From NCBI GenBank assembly GCA_937925895.1, contig CALANC010000067.1, positions 1-5,247 of the forward strand: 5,247 bases of DNA. Reading direction: 5' to 3'. Positions 1-5,247 of the stretch are shown here, in pieces. The stretch is from an uncultured Desulfobacterales bacterium (lineage in GTDB: Bacteria > Desulfobacterota > Desulfobacteria > Desulfobacterales > UBA11574). The position numbers and the translations under genes are program-made. Numbering within the stretch: position 1 is the stretch's first letter; every line of letters starts with the position of its first letter. Under the pieces are notes generated by a model that had not been told where the DNA came from, did not search any database, and saw nothing but the letters and a program-made list of their open reading frames with translations.

Positions 1-1
1 T

Positions 2-262
2 CAATTGCCTTATGCACCTATGATAGGGGAGTGTCCGCTTTGTATGGCTTGTAAGCTATATGATGCCAAGAAACTGCCTTCCAATACGATTTACATTGGA
101 GAAATCGTGGAGGCTTTTACTGAAGAACGTTACTTAACAGAAGGCAAACCTGATATCAAAAAAATTAATCCATTCACACTCACCATGCCTGACAATGGTT
201 ATTGGCAGGTCGGCGATCATGCAGGAAAAGCCTGGAGCATCGGCAAGGGATTAAAAAAATAA
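2..262 (+). CDS. Flavin reductase-like FMN-binding protein, C-terminal part (5'-truncated by window edge)
   Basis: This is the last 86 residues of a protein whose frame is already open at position 2, so its beginning lies outside the window; the TTG at 5 need not be a start. The visible part carries a short Cys cluster (GECPLCMACKL) followed by an 'NTIYIGEIVEAF' beta-strand stretch and a C-terminal 'LTMPDNGYWQVGDHAGKAWSIGK' tail. This pattern matches the C-terminal half of the flavin reductase-like split-barrel family, in which small proteins bind FMN and act in electron transfer or flavin reduction, usually in the cytoplasm. That is family recognition by eye; the FMN phosphate-binding part is not visible. 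The stop codon is 25 nt before the quinone oxidoreductase start, with no terminator between, so the two genes are probably one transcript. In anaerobes such proteins may act as small flavoredoxins rather than true flavin reductases. Confidence 0.8.
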   Translation, partial: QLPYAPMIGECPLCMACKLYDAKKLPSNTIYIGEIVEAFTEERYLTEGKPDIKKINPFTLTMPDNGYWQVGDHAGKAWSIGKGLKK

Positions 263-276
263 CCACCATGATGGTA

Positions 277-282
277 AGGAGG
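277..282 (+). promoter_or_regulatory. Ribosome binding site of the quinone oxidoreductase gene
   Basis: AGGAGG followed by GTATA lies 5 nt before the ATG at 288. It is a near-perfect Shine-Dalgarno sequence and fixes this start over the overlapping out-of-frame ATGs at 268 and 271. Confidence 0.8.
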
Positions 283-287
283 GTATA

Positions 288-1265
288 ATGACAAAAGCCA
301 TTAGAATGCACGAAACAGGTGGTGCGGATGTTCTTCGCTGGGAAGATTATGATCCGGGAAAACCTGAATCGGGCGAAGTTTTACTCCGACATGAGGCTAT
401 CGGGCTCAATTTTATTGACGTGTATAACCGTACCGGGCTCTATCCACTACCTGCGCTTCCAAGCACGCCAGGCATGGAAGGAGCAGGTATTGTCGAAGAC
501 ATAGGTAAAGGGGTCACCGAAATCGAAGTCGGAGAGCGGGTGGCTTATGCCGGACTTCCCCCTGGAGCTTATGCTGAAATTCGATGTGTTCCCGCCGATC
601 GGCTGGTAAAACTTCCGTCCAATATTTCAGCACAACAAGGTGCCTCTATGATGCTGAAGGGAATGACAGCCCGCTATCTTTTGCACGGTTGTTATGGTGT
701 GAAGCCCGGCGATACAATTCTGATTCACGCCGCAGCCGGCGGGGTTGGGTTGATTGTCTGCCAATGGGCCAAGCATTTAGGCGCGACAGTAATCGGAACG
801 GTCGGTTCAGCAGAAAAGGCTGAGCTTGTCCACTCCATTGGCTGTGACTATTCAATCCGTTATATGGAAGAAGATTTTGTTTCGCGGGTAAAAGAGATTA
901 CACAAGGAAGAGGAGTCGATGTGGTATATGATTCCATTGGTCAATCGACGTTTATGAAATCACTCGATTGCATAAGGCCAATGGGGATGATGGTCAGCTT
1001 CGGCCAGGCCTCAGGTTCTATCCCTCCTTTCGATCCTGGCATCCTCGCAGCCAAAGGCTCTTTATTTCTGACCCGACCAAGTCTGATGACTTATACAGCA
1101 AAACGAAAGGATTTGCTTGCCCATGCCCGTGATTTGTTTGAGGTAGTCGAAAAAGGCGCTGTTAAAATCGAAGTTAAGCAGACCTATCCATTATCGGAAG
1201 CTGCTCAGGCACATCGCGATCTTGAAGACCGGAAAACCACTGGATCGACAATATTGATCCCTTGA
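288..1265 (+). CDS. qorA: NADPH:quinone oxidoreductase, QorA type (zinc-free MDR family)
   Basis: This 325-aa protein has the usual length for QorA. It belongs to the medium-chain dehydrogenase/reductase superfamily and is expected to reduce quinones with NADPH in the cytoplasm. Residues 1-120 form the GroES-like substrate domain, with the quinone-oxidoreductase signature NFIDVYNRTGLYP at 41-53 and PGMEGAGIVEDIG at 61-73. The Rossmann nucleotide-binding domain follows, with the glycine motif AAAGGVG at 148-154 and then 'CQWAKHLGATVIGTVGS'. Further QorA-like blocks are VVYDSIG at 212-218, MVSFGQASG at 235-243 and TRPSL at 262-266, and the C-terminus is 'TGSTILIP'. The Cys/His zinc ligands of alcohol dehydrogenases are absent, as expected for this branch. 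The ATG at 288 is chosen because AGGAGG (277-282) lies 5 nt upstream and the N-terminus aligns with the family. It probably shares a transcript with the upstream flavoprotein. The physiological substrate could also be an enone or aldehyde. Confidence 0.93.
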   Translation: MTKAIRMHETGGADVLRWEDYDPGKPESGEVLLRHEAIGLNFIDVYNRTGLYPLPALPSTPGMEGAGIVEDIGKGVTEIEVGERVAYAGLPPGAYAEIRCVPADRLVKLPSNISAQQGASMMLKGMTARYLLHGCYGVKPGDTILIHAAAGGVGLIVCQWAKHLGATVIGTVGSAEKAELVHSIGCDYSIRYMEEDFVSRVKEITQGRGVDVVYDSIGQSTFMKSLDCIRPMGMMVSFGQASGSIPPFDPGILAAKGSLFLTRPSLMTYTAKRKDLLAHARDLFEVVEKGAVKIEVKQTYPLSEAAQAHRDLEDRKTTGSTILIP

Positions 1266-1271
1266 TAATCC

Positions 1272-1300
1272 TGAACAGCCCATATCATACCAGCTGTTCA
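1272..1300. terminator. Inverted repeat after the quinone oxidoreductase gene (weak terminator candidate)
   Basis: TGAACAGC (1272-1279) and GCTGTTCA (1293-1300) form a perfect 8-bp inverted repeat around a 13-nt loop, starting 7 nt after the stop codon. The arms extend by TCC (1269-1271) and GGA (1304-1306) across a 3-nt bulge (ATT). No T-tract follows on the plus strand, so it is not a canonical intrinsic terminator. Its place right after the stop codon suggests mRNA 3'-end formation or stabilisation. Confidence 0.35.
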
Positions 1301-1329
1301 ATTGGAAAACTATCATCTGCATTTAAATA

Positions 1330-1416
1330 TTTGGATCGAAAAATGAAAACCAATTGATTTGGATCATTGGAATTTGAGGTTTATTTGTTATTTGGTGCTT
1401 GTAATTTGAGATTTAT
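1330..1416. repeat. Degenerate direct repeats in an AT-rich intergenic spacer
   Basis: TTTGGATC occurs at 1330-1337 and 1358-1365. AATTTGAGGTTTAT (1371-1384) recurs as AATTTGAGATTTAT (1403-1416), 13 of 14 identical and 32 nt apart, with TTATTTG/TATTTGG-like steps between. The stretch is T- and G-rich, non-coding, and lies between the quinone oxidoreductase and HAD genes. It resembles low-complexity spacer repeats that I associate with Desulfobacterales genomes; that association is from memory and not tested here. Its function is unknown. Confidence 0.5.
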
Positions 1417-1469
1417 AAATTCTTACCCTTGTGTTGACGAATCCATAGCATCCAGGATAAAAAGGAACC

Positions 1470-2219
1470 ATGCTAAAGGCGATTCTATTTGATTTAGACA
1501 ATACGCTGGTCTTATTTGACGAAGCCCAATTTTATCAGGGCTACTTTAGGAGTATCGAAAAAGTGTTCGAGGACCTTATGCCCGCTGATATGTTCATGGA
1601 GCGGCTGATCCGTGCTGTCCGGGCCCTGGTGCAAAACAACGGCGAGGTGACCAACGCCGAATACTTCAAGGACGTCTTTGCGCAAGGATTTATGGATAAG
1701 CGAGACGAACTGTGGAATCGGTTTATATATTTTTATGACACCGAGTACGACAAACTGGAAATCAACTTTTCCCTGCCCAAAAATTTGTATGAAACCATGG
1801 ATAAAATCGTTCAAACCGGCTTTAAGCTGGTTTTGGCCTCCAACCCCATTTTCCCCTTGAATGTTCAAATGAAACGGCTGGGCTGGGTAGGTTTGGACCA
1901 TCTATCCTTCCATATGGTGACTCACATCGAAAACATGTCGTTTTGCAAACCACGAATTGAATACTACCTGGAAATCTGTAAAAAAATCAATGAGCCGCCC
2001 GAGGCCTGTTTGATGGTCGGTAACGATCCTGTTAATGATATGGTTGCCGCACTTACCGGTATGAAAACATACCGGACCAATGACAGCAAAGACTCCTGGA
2101 AAGTAAAGGTTGAAGTTGATGAGGTTTTGCAAGTTCTTCAAATTGCAGATATTCCGGAGCCGGACTTCAACGGTCCTCTCCTGGAATTACCTGGCGTCGT
2201 TCAGCGCTACCTAACCTGA
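1470..2219 (+). CDS. HAD-superfamily hydrolase (phosphatase-like)
   Basis: This 249-aa cytoplasmic protein carries the four motifs of the haloacid dehalogenase superfamily. Motif I is FDLDNT with nucleophile Asp8 and acid/base Asp10. Motif II is VLASNP with Ser124. Motif III is the Lys in FCKPR, Lys160. Motif IV is VGNDPVND with Asp186 and Asp190 as Mg2+ ligands. A helical cap region lies between motifs I and II (roughly residues 15-95), as in subfamily I members such as phosphoglycolate phosphatases. Asp at position 10 favours a phosphatase over a dehalogenase, but the substrate cannot be read from the sequence. The tail from about 205 to 249 extends past the core and is unassigned. The ATG at 1470 must be the start because motif I begins at residue 7; the AAGGA before it (1462-1466) is only 3 nt away, an unusually tight spacing. 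The gene stands alone, with 204 nt upstream and 309 nt downstream free of genes. Confidence 0.9.
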   Translation: MLKAILFDLDNTLVLFDEAQFYQGYFRSIEKVFEDLMPADMFMERLIRAVRALVQNNGEVTNAEYFKDVFAQGFMDKRDELWNRFIYFYDTEYDKLEINFSLPKNLYETMDKIVQTGFKLVLASNPIFPLNVQMKRLGWVGLDHLSFHMVTHIENMSFCKPRIEYYLEICKKINEPPEACLMVGNDPVNDMVAALTGMKTYRTNDSKDSWKVKVEVDEVLQVLQIADIPEPDFNGPLLELPGVVQRYLT

Positions 2220-2339
2220 ATGTTGCATTAAAATTAATGAGAATCTTCACATGAGGTAATTAAAGCGGGTTTATACGAAATCATATAACAATACATTTTA
2301 CCAAAGCGGTATATTCGGATGATGATCTTTTTTCCCATC
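2220..2339. other. Gene-free AT-rich spacer upstream of the structured element
   Basis: These 120 nt follow the HAD hydrolase stop and precede the structured element. I find no open frame of note, no tRNA and no clear terminator. A small palindrome CATTAA-AA-TTAATG (2226-2239) is AT-only apart from its ends and has a loop too short for a useful hairpin. AT-rich hexamers such as TATATT (2310-2315) occur, but no convincing -35 partner is at the right distance. Confidence 0.5.
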
Positions 2340-2498
2340 AATTTTCACCCGAAGGGCGAGCCGGAGGTTCCAATATGATGCGTTATTAAGGGTTCGATGT
2401 AGCACACTACGATTTCACCCTTAAATGCCCCAGGCCGCCTCGCCTGGCTTGGCTGGCGGGCGAGCTTACATATGGAATCCTCCGACTCGTGCAAAATT
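2340..2498. repeat. Structured palindromic element with imperfect terminal inverted repeats (MITE-like or structured RNA)
   Basis: This 159-nt, partly GC-rich block sits inside AT-rich spacer. Its outer ends are AATTTT (2340-2345) and AAAATT (2493-2498). Inside them the arms 2357-2377 and 2469-2489 are inverted repeats matching at 17 of 21 positions, with conserved core CGGAGG/CCTCCG and ATATG/CATAT. Between the arms are two more hairpins: an apical one, TTAAGGGT (2386-2393) with ACCCTTAA (2417-2424) plus inner GTAG/CTAC closing a CACA loop; and a GC-rich arm, CCAGGC (2430-2435) with GCCTGG (2442-2447), competing with CTCGCC (2439-2444) and GGCGAG (2459-2464). The whole can fold as a three-way junction. 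It holds no convincing coding frame and no transposase. It is most likely a dispersed non-autonomous repeat, but as it ends 30 nt before the next start codon it could also be a leader RNA. Confidence 0.65.
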
Positions 2499-2528
2499 CA
2501 GTTATAAAGTCACAAAAATAAGGAAGGT

Positions 2529-3119
2529 ATGGCAAACTGCAAAACATGCCAAAAAAGCTTCCCTTTTTTCACTATTAGGGATATAAAACGCCCCAACCCA
2601 ACGGGAGATGGGTACTTGTGTAAAACGTGCTTTGAGCCTTATGGTCTTGTCATGGAGACCTACACAACGAACTTGGAAAAATGCGACGCGGACCCAAAGG
2701 CAGCAGCATGGGTTGCTCTCTGCTATCTATTGACTGCACAACGAATTAATTTGGTGCGCACAGTCACTTCCGTCATATGCGGCATCAATGAAAAGAAGAA
2801 CAGCTGGGAGGTCTGCAGGCAAAGGGCAATAGAACTCGCCACCAAAGCTACGTCGATGCTTCCTCCCGGATCTGAAGGTGAAATATTTCTGAAAGCCATC
2901 CTCACCGGAGTTGAGAAGGTAACGGAATCTCCCCAACGGGAAATACCCATTCAACGACATGCAAGCGTCTGGGGCGACTCCATAAAGGATATCGGGTACG
3001 AAGCCCTCATAAGGAGCGGCCTCTCAATTGATGAACTGAATAACCTTATTGCATCCATGCCGGGTAACCGGTGGCTTTCATCACCTCAATTGAGCATAAA
3101 CAAAAAGGCGAAAGGATAA
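2529..3119 (+). CDS. Hypothetical protein with N-terminal CxxC...CxxC zinc-ribbon-like domain
   Basis: I do not recognise this 196-aa protein as a named family. Its N-terminus contains C4-x2-C7 and C31-x2-C34 (MANCKTCQKS and GYLCKTCFEPYG), a spacing typical of a treble-clef or zinc-ribbon metal site that probably binds Zn2+. Residues about 55-110 look mainly helical (DPKAAAWVALCYLLTAQ, WEVCRQRAIELATKATSM), and a second short helical block is at 150-177 (SIKDIGYEALIRSGLSIDELNNLIASM). There is no signal peptide or clear membrane segment, so it should be cytoplasmic. The ATG at 2529 is preceded by AAGGAAGG (2520-2527), a strong though close ribosome site. The stop is 5 nt before the L-cysteine desulfidase start, implying one operon. 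A role in regulating or supporting cysteine breakdown or metal supply is possible by context only; no DNA-binding fold is evident. Confidence 0.75.
   Translation: MANCKTCQKSFPFFTIRDIKRPNPTGDGYLCKTCFEPYGLVMETYTTNLEKCDADPKAAAWVALCYLLTAQRINLVRTVTSVICGINEKKNSWEVCRQRAIELATKATSMLPPGSEGEIFLKAILTGVEKVTESPQREIPIQRHASVWGDSIKDIGYEALIRSGLSIDELNNLIASMPGNRWLSSPQLSINKKAKG
3111..3116 (+). promoter_or_regulatory. Ribosome binding site that fixes the desulfidase start at 3125
   Basis: AAAGGA lies 8 nt before the ATG at 3125 and overlaps the last codons of the upstream gene. An in-frame GTG at 3071 would add 18 residues that read as the upstream gene in another frame. It has no good Shine-Dalgarno sequence, so 3125 is preferred. 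Confidence 0.75.
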
Positions 3120-3124
3120 TCTGT

Positions 3125-4462
3125 ATGGAAAACAGAAATTTGGACTTTTCAGTAAAGGATATATTATTAACGGAAGTCACGCCTGCCCTGGGATGCACCG
3201 AACCGGTAGCAATCGCTTTGTGCACCGCAGCAGCCGCCTCACTCATATCAAAAGAGGATATCCAGGCCATCGACATATGGATTGACATGAATGTTTATAA
3301 AAACGGTATTGCCGTTTCTATTCCTGGAACAGAGGGTTTAAAGGGTTTGGATATGGCGGCTGCCATCGGCGCACTTGGAGGAGACCCCCATCGTCGTTTG
3401 GAAGTTCTCGAACCGATCACCGATGAGATTGTATCAAAAGCCAAGCAATTGGTTGAGGCGGAAAAAGTAACCGTCAATATCCTTAAGGATAAAAAGGGAC
3501 TGTTTATTAAGGCAACGGTTAGAAGTAACAACAATATCGCTGAATGTGTTATTGAAGATTTCCATGACAATATCGTCTCCTTGCGTTTAAACGATATTGT
3601 GACTTCTGACAGTTCCCTATTAAAAGTTGAAGAAACGCGGAAAGGTAAAATAGATATTCGGTTGATTGCAGCTTGGTTAAAAAAACTTCCGCTTTCCGAC
3701 CTATTAAAGTTATTAGAAGAATTAGATTCTGAAGATTTAGACTTCCTTGAAAAAGGTGTGCACTATAATCTACGTCTTGCTGAACATGGTCTTAAATACG
3801 GATCCGGGTTAGGTATCGGTAAGGCGTTGGAACGCCTCGTAAGACAGGGGTTGATTAAAAGAGACATGATGATTTCGGCAAGAATCCTTACGTCAGCTGC
3901 CGCAGATGCTCGCATGGCCGGTGTCAAAATGCCTGCTATGAGTTCTGCCGGCAGCGGAAACCAGGGGCTCACTGCGACATTGCCTATTTGGGCTGTGAAG
4001 GATTATGTTGAAAGTGACAAAAAAACGATTTTAGAATCCATAGGCTTGAGCCATCTCATCACCGCGTACGTGAAAGCACACACAGGAAGGCTATCTGCAG
4101 TTTGTGGCTGCTCAATTGCTGCCGGAGCCGGAGCAACCGCAGGTATCACTTATCTCATGGGAGGAAATCTAACCCATATTGCAGGTGCCATAACCAATTT
4201 AACAGAGGATTTGGCTGGTGTTATTTGCGATGGCGCCAAAGCAGGATGCTCCTTAAAACTTGCAACAGCTGCGGGGACTGCTGTGCAATCTGCCCTCTTC
4301 TCTCTACAAGGTGTTCACGTTCAACCTACTGACGGAATAATTGGTACCACACCGGAAGCAACCATGCAAAACATCGGCGAACTGAGCACTCAAGGGATGA
4401 TCGAAACAGACCGGACAATTCTCAAAATTATGTTAGAAAAACACTTTTGCAATATTTCCTGA
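3125..4462 (+). CDS. cyuA: L-cysteine desulfidase (CyuA / UPF0597, serine dehydratase alpha-like), Fe-S dependent
   Basis: This 445-aa protein is full length for the family related to E. coli CyuA (YhaM) and the Methanocaldococcus L-cysteine desulfidase. These cytoplasmic enzymes use a [4Fe-4S] cluster, not PLP, to turn L-cysteine into pyruvate, ammonia and sulfide. Family blocks are visible in order: TEVTPALGCTEPVAIAL at 16-32, with Cys24, equivalent to the conserved N-terminal Cys proposed to act in catalysis; NVYKNGIAVSIPGTEG at 56-71; SSAGSGNQGLTATLP at 273-287; CGCSIAAGAGATAG at 327-340; and GVICDGAKAGCSLKLATAAG at 365-384. Cys327 or Cys329, Cys368 and Cys375 are the likely cluster ligands, with spacing close to that remembered for the archaeal enzyme. 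The gene follows the zinc-ribbon protein by 5 nt and is probably translationally coupled to it. No cysteine transporter or transcriptional regulator is visible nearby. Some members are annotated only as L-serine dehydratase alpha-like, so a different thiol or hydroxy amino acid substrate is not excluded. Confidence 0.9.
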   Translation: MENRNLDFSVKDILLTEVTPALGCTEPVAIALCTAAAASLISKEDIQAIDIWIDMNVYKNGIAVSIPGTEGLKGLDMAAAIGALGGDPHRRLEVLEPITDEIVSKAKQLVEAEKVTVNILKDKKGLFIKATVRSNNNIAECVIEDFHDNIVSLRLNDIVTSDSSLLKVEETRKGKIDIRLIAAWLKKLPLSDLLKLLEELDSEDLDFLEKGVHYNLRLAEHGLKYGSGLGIGKALERLVRQGLIKRDMMISARILTSAAADARMAGVKMPAMSSAGSGNQGLTATLPIWAVKDYVESDKKTILESIGLSHLITAYVKAHTGRLSAVCGCSIAAGAGATAGITYLMGGNLTHIAGAITNLTEDLAGVICDGAKAGCSLKLATAAGTAVQSALFSLQGVHVQPTDGIIGTTPEATMQNIGELSTQGMIETDRTILKIMLEKHFCNIS

Positions 4463-4504
4463 GGAAAAATTAAAGGCGCTGATAAAATCATTAGAAAACA
4501 AACA

Positions 4505-4528
4505 CTTGAATCCTTGACCCCTGGACCC
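4505..4528. repeat. Short degenerate tandem repeat, three 8-nt units
   Basis: CTTGAATC (4505-4512), CTTGACCC (4513-4520) and CTGGACCC (4521-4528) are three consecutive 8-nt units, each differing from the next by one or two bases. The block lies between the convergent cysteine desulfidase and metallopeptidase genes and is non-coding. Confidence 0.55.
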
Positions 4529-4530
4529 TC

Positions 4531-4551
4531 TTCTCCAACTAAATTGGAGAA
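4531..4551. terminator. Hairpin between convergent genes (possible shared terminator)
   Basis: TTCTCCAA (4531-4538) and TTGGAGAA (4544-4551) form a perfect 8-bp stem with a 5-nt loop, CTAAA. It lies 69 nt after the desulfidase stop and 8 nt after the stop of the minus-strand gene. On the plus strand it is followed by AAACC and on the minus strand by GAGGG, so neither side has a terminator T-tract. Its location suggests 3'-end formation for the minus-strand gene, but it is non-canonical. Confidence 0.4.
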
Positions 4552-4558
4552 AAACCTA

Positions 4559-5247
4559 TCATTCAAACAATTCATTAAAAAACCTCTTTTTGTTCTTACA
4601 CCTTTTGTCTAATATAGGATTTGTGATCTCTCTTATGGTTTCGGTATCTTTTCTAACCCTTATTTTCCATGGTCTTTTTTGAAGGACCACATGTACGTAC
4701 ATTGCATAGGTTTCGGCAAAATCATCATACATATTGGTTGAAGCGTAGAGAGATACGAAATCCGTTTTTAACAATTGACGGTATGTCTCATCTATTTCTG
4801 TCGATGATAAAGACGCGTCTCTGAATGAATAAAACTTTATTTTATTTCGGTACGTGAAAATCTCGTCAAATTTGCTTTTTCCCTCAAATCCACGTTCCAA
4901 TGTAAGCCAGGACAACTTTGTAAAGGGCCATTTTTGAGGATGACCTCCCTCAAACCAATCCGGATGTGCTCCTTTTGCTACACCGACTAAATGCCCTATT
5001 TCATGTAATAAAATATATTGAATTGCAGCCTTCCTATTATCGTTGTCTTTCGGTTCAATTTCCGCCTCGATCACGTACATACCGCTCATGGCAAAAGGGC
5101 TATTTTCTCTCCATGTGGCCCACTCGTTGGCATTTCTATTTAGGGAAATAACATCCAGCACGATAAATCCCAGTTTGTTTTTCTCGAAATCATTTAGTAA
5201 CTCTCCATATGCGGTTCCACCAAGCGCTTCGACTAAGAAAACTGCCA
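4559..5247 (-). CDS. HEIGH zinc-metallopeptidase-like protein (N-terminus beyond window)
   Basis: The minus-strand frame is open from the window edge to the stop at 4559-4561, about 228 residues, so the gene is 5'-truncated; the GTG at 5161-5159 is internal, since the frame continues upstream as AVFLVEALGGTAYGELLNDF... The key motif is ILLHEIGHLVG, an HExxH zinc site (H53, E54, H57 counted from that GTG). Downstream, MYDDFAETYAMYVHVV supplies a candidate third zinc ligand, Glu150, the arrangement found in gluzincin-type peptidases. A run of aromatic and charged residues between (about 65-115) probably forms part of the active-site cleft. The C-terminus is basic (KRCKNKKRFF). The region before the motif (VLDVISLNRNANEWATWRENSPF) is reminiscent of a widespread uncharacterised bacterial family. 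A signal peptide or lipobox, if present, would be outside the window, so localisation is unknown. No neighbour hints at the substrate; the gene is convergent with the cysteine desulfidase. Peptidase activity is inferred from motifs only. Confidence 0.8.
   Translation of the reverse strand, partial: AVFLVEALGGTAYGELLNDFEKNKLGFIVLDVISLNRNANEWATWRENSPFAMSGMYVIEAEIEPKDNDNRKAAIQYILLHEIGHLVGVAKGAHPDWFEGGHPQKWPFTKLSWLTLERGFEGKSKFDEIFTYRNKIKFYSFRDASLSSTEIDETYRQLLKTDFVSLYASTNMYDDFAETYAMYVHVVLQKRPWKIRVRKDTETIREITNPILDKRCKNKKRFFNELFE

Noticed and set aside
1392..1419. TTGGTG (1392-1397) and TATAAA (1414-1419) as a promoter
   Set aside because: Both hexamers lie inside the degenerate repeat, the -35 match is poor, and AT-rich spacer yields such pairs by chance.
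1434..1462. TTGACG (1434-1439) with ATAAAA about 17 nt downstream as a sigma-70 promoter for the HAD gene
   Set aside because: The -10-like sequence would overlap the ribosome binding site, placing the transcription start at or inside the coding region.
1512..1901. 129-aa minus-strand open frame opposite the HAD gene
   Set aside because: It is antisense to a gene with all four HAD motifs and has no recognisable domain; it is a shadow frame.
2503..2508. TATAAA as a -10 box just upstream of the zinc-ribbon gene
   Set aside because: No -35-like hexamer is found 16-18 nt upstream, where the right arm of the structured element lies.
3071..3124. Longer desulfidase start at the GTG at 3071, giving 463 residues
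   Set aside because: The added 18 residues overlap the upstream coding region, no good ribosome site precedes the GTG, and the ATG at 3125 has AAAGGA at ideal spacing and matches the family's N-terminus.
4455..4467. TTTCC-TGA-GGAAA hairpin spanning the desulfidase stop codon
   Set aside because: A 5-bp stem with a 3-nt loop and no T-tract is too weak to call a terminator.
4559..5161. Complete 200-aa metallopeptidase gene starting at the GTG ending at 5161
   Set aside because: The frame stays open upstream to the window edge with plausible protein sequence, so the GTG is most likely internal and the gene is partial.

Overview
This window is a stretch of chromosome, probably from a Desulfobacterota (sulfate-reducer-like, Desulfobacterales-type) bacterium. 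That assignment is an inference from gene content, moderate GC and the style of the intergenic repeats (degenerate TTGGATC/AATTTGAG spacers, 8-nt CTTGACCC-like tandem units, a GC-rich palindromic element). No rRNA or marker gene is present to confirm it.

Layout. (1) Positions 2-262: the 3' end of a flavin reductase-like FMN-binding protein, cut by the window edge. (2) Positions 288-1265: a complete quinone oxidoreductase of the QorA type, 25 nt downstream and probably co-transcribed with the flavoprotein gene. (3) Positions 1266-1469: an AT-rich spacer with a weak inverted repeat and degenerate direct repeats. (4) Positions 1470-2219: a HAD-superfamily hydrolase with all four HAD motifs. (5) Positions 2220-2528: a 309-nt gene-free stretch, about half of it (2340-2498) a structured element with imperfect terminal inverted repeats, an apical hairpin and a GC-rich side arm. 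(6) Positions 2529-3119: an unrecognised 196-aa protein with a CxxC...CxxC zinc-ribbon-like N-terminus. (7) Positions 3125-4462: an L-cysteine desulfidase (CyuA/UPF0597-type, Fe-S-dependent), starting 5 nt after the previous stop and so very likely in the same operon. (8) Positions 4463-4558: a convergent spacer with a short tandem repeat and a perfect 8-bp hairpin. (9) Positions 4559-5247, minus strand: a HEIGH zinc-metallopeptidase-like protein whose N-terminus lies outside the window.

The genes do not form one obvious pathway. The first two are both redox proteins. The zinc-ribbon protein and cysteine desulfidase form a tight pair that releases sulfide, ammonia and pyruvate from cysteine, in which the small protein's role is unknown. 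I see no defence system, CRISPR array, tRNA, integrase or transposase. The least explained parts are the three-way-junction element at 2340-2498, the zinc-ribbon partner of the desulfidase, and the edge-truncated metallopeptidase-like protein.
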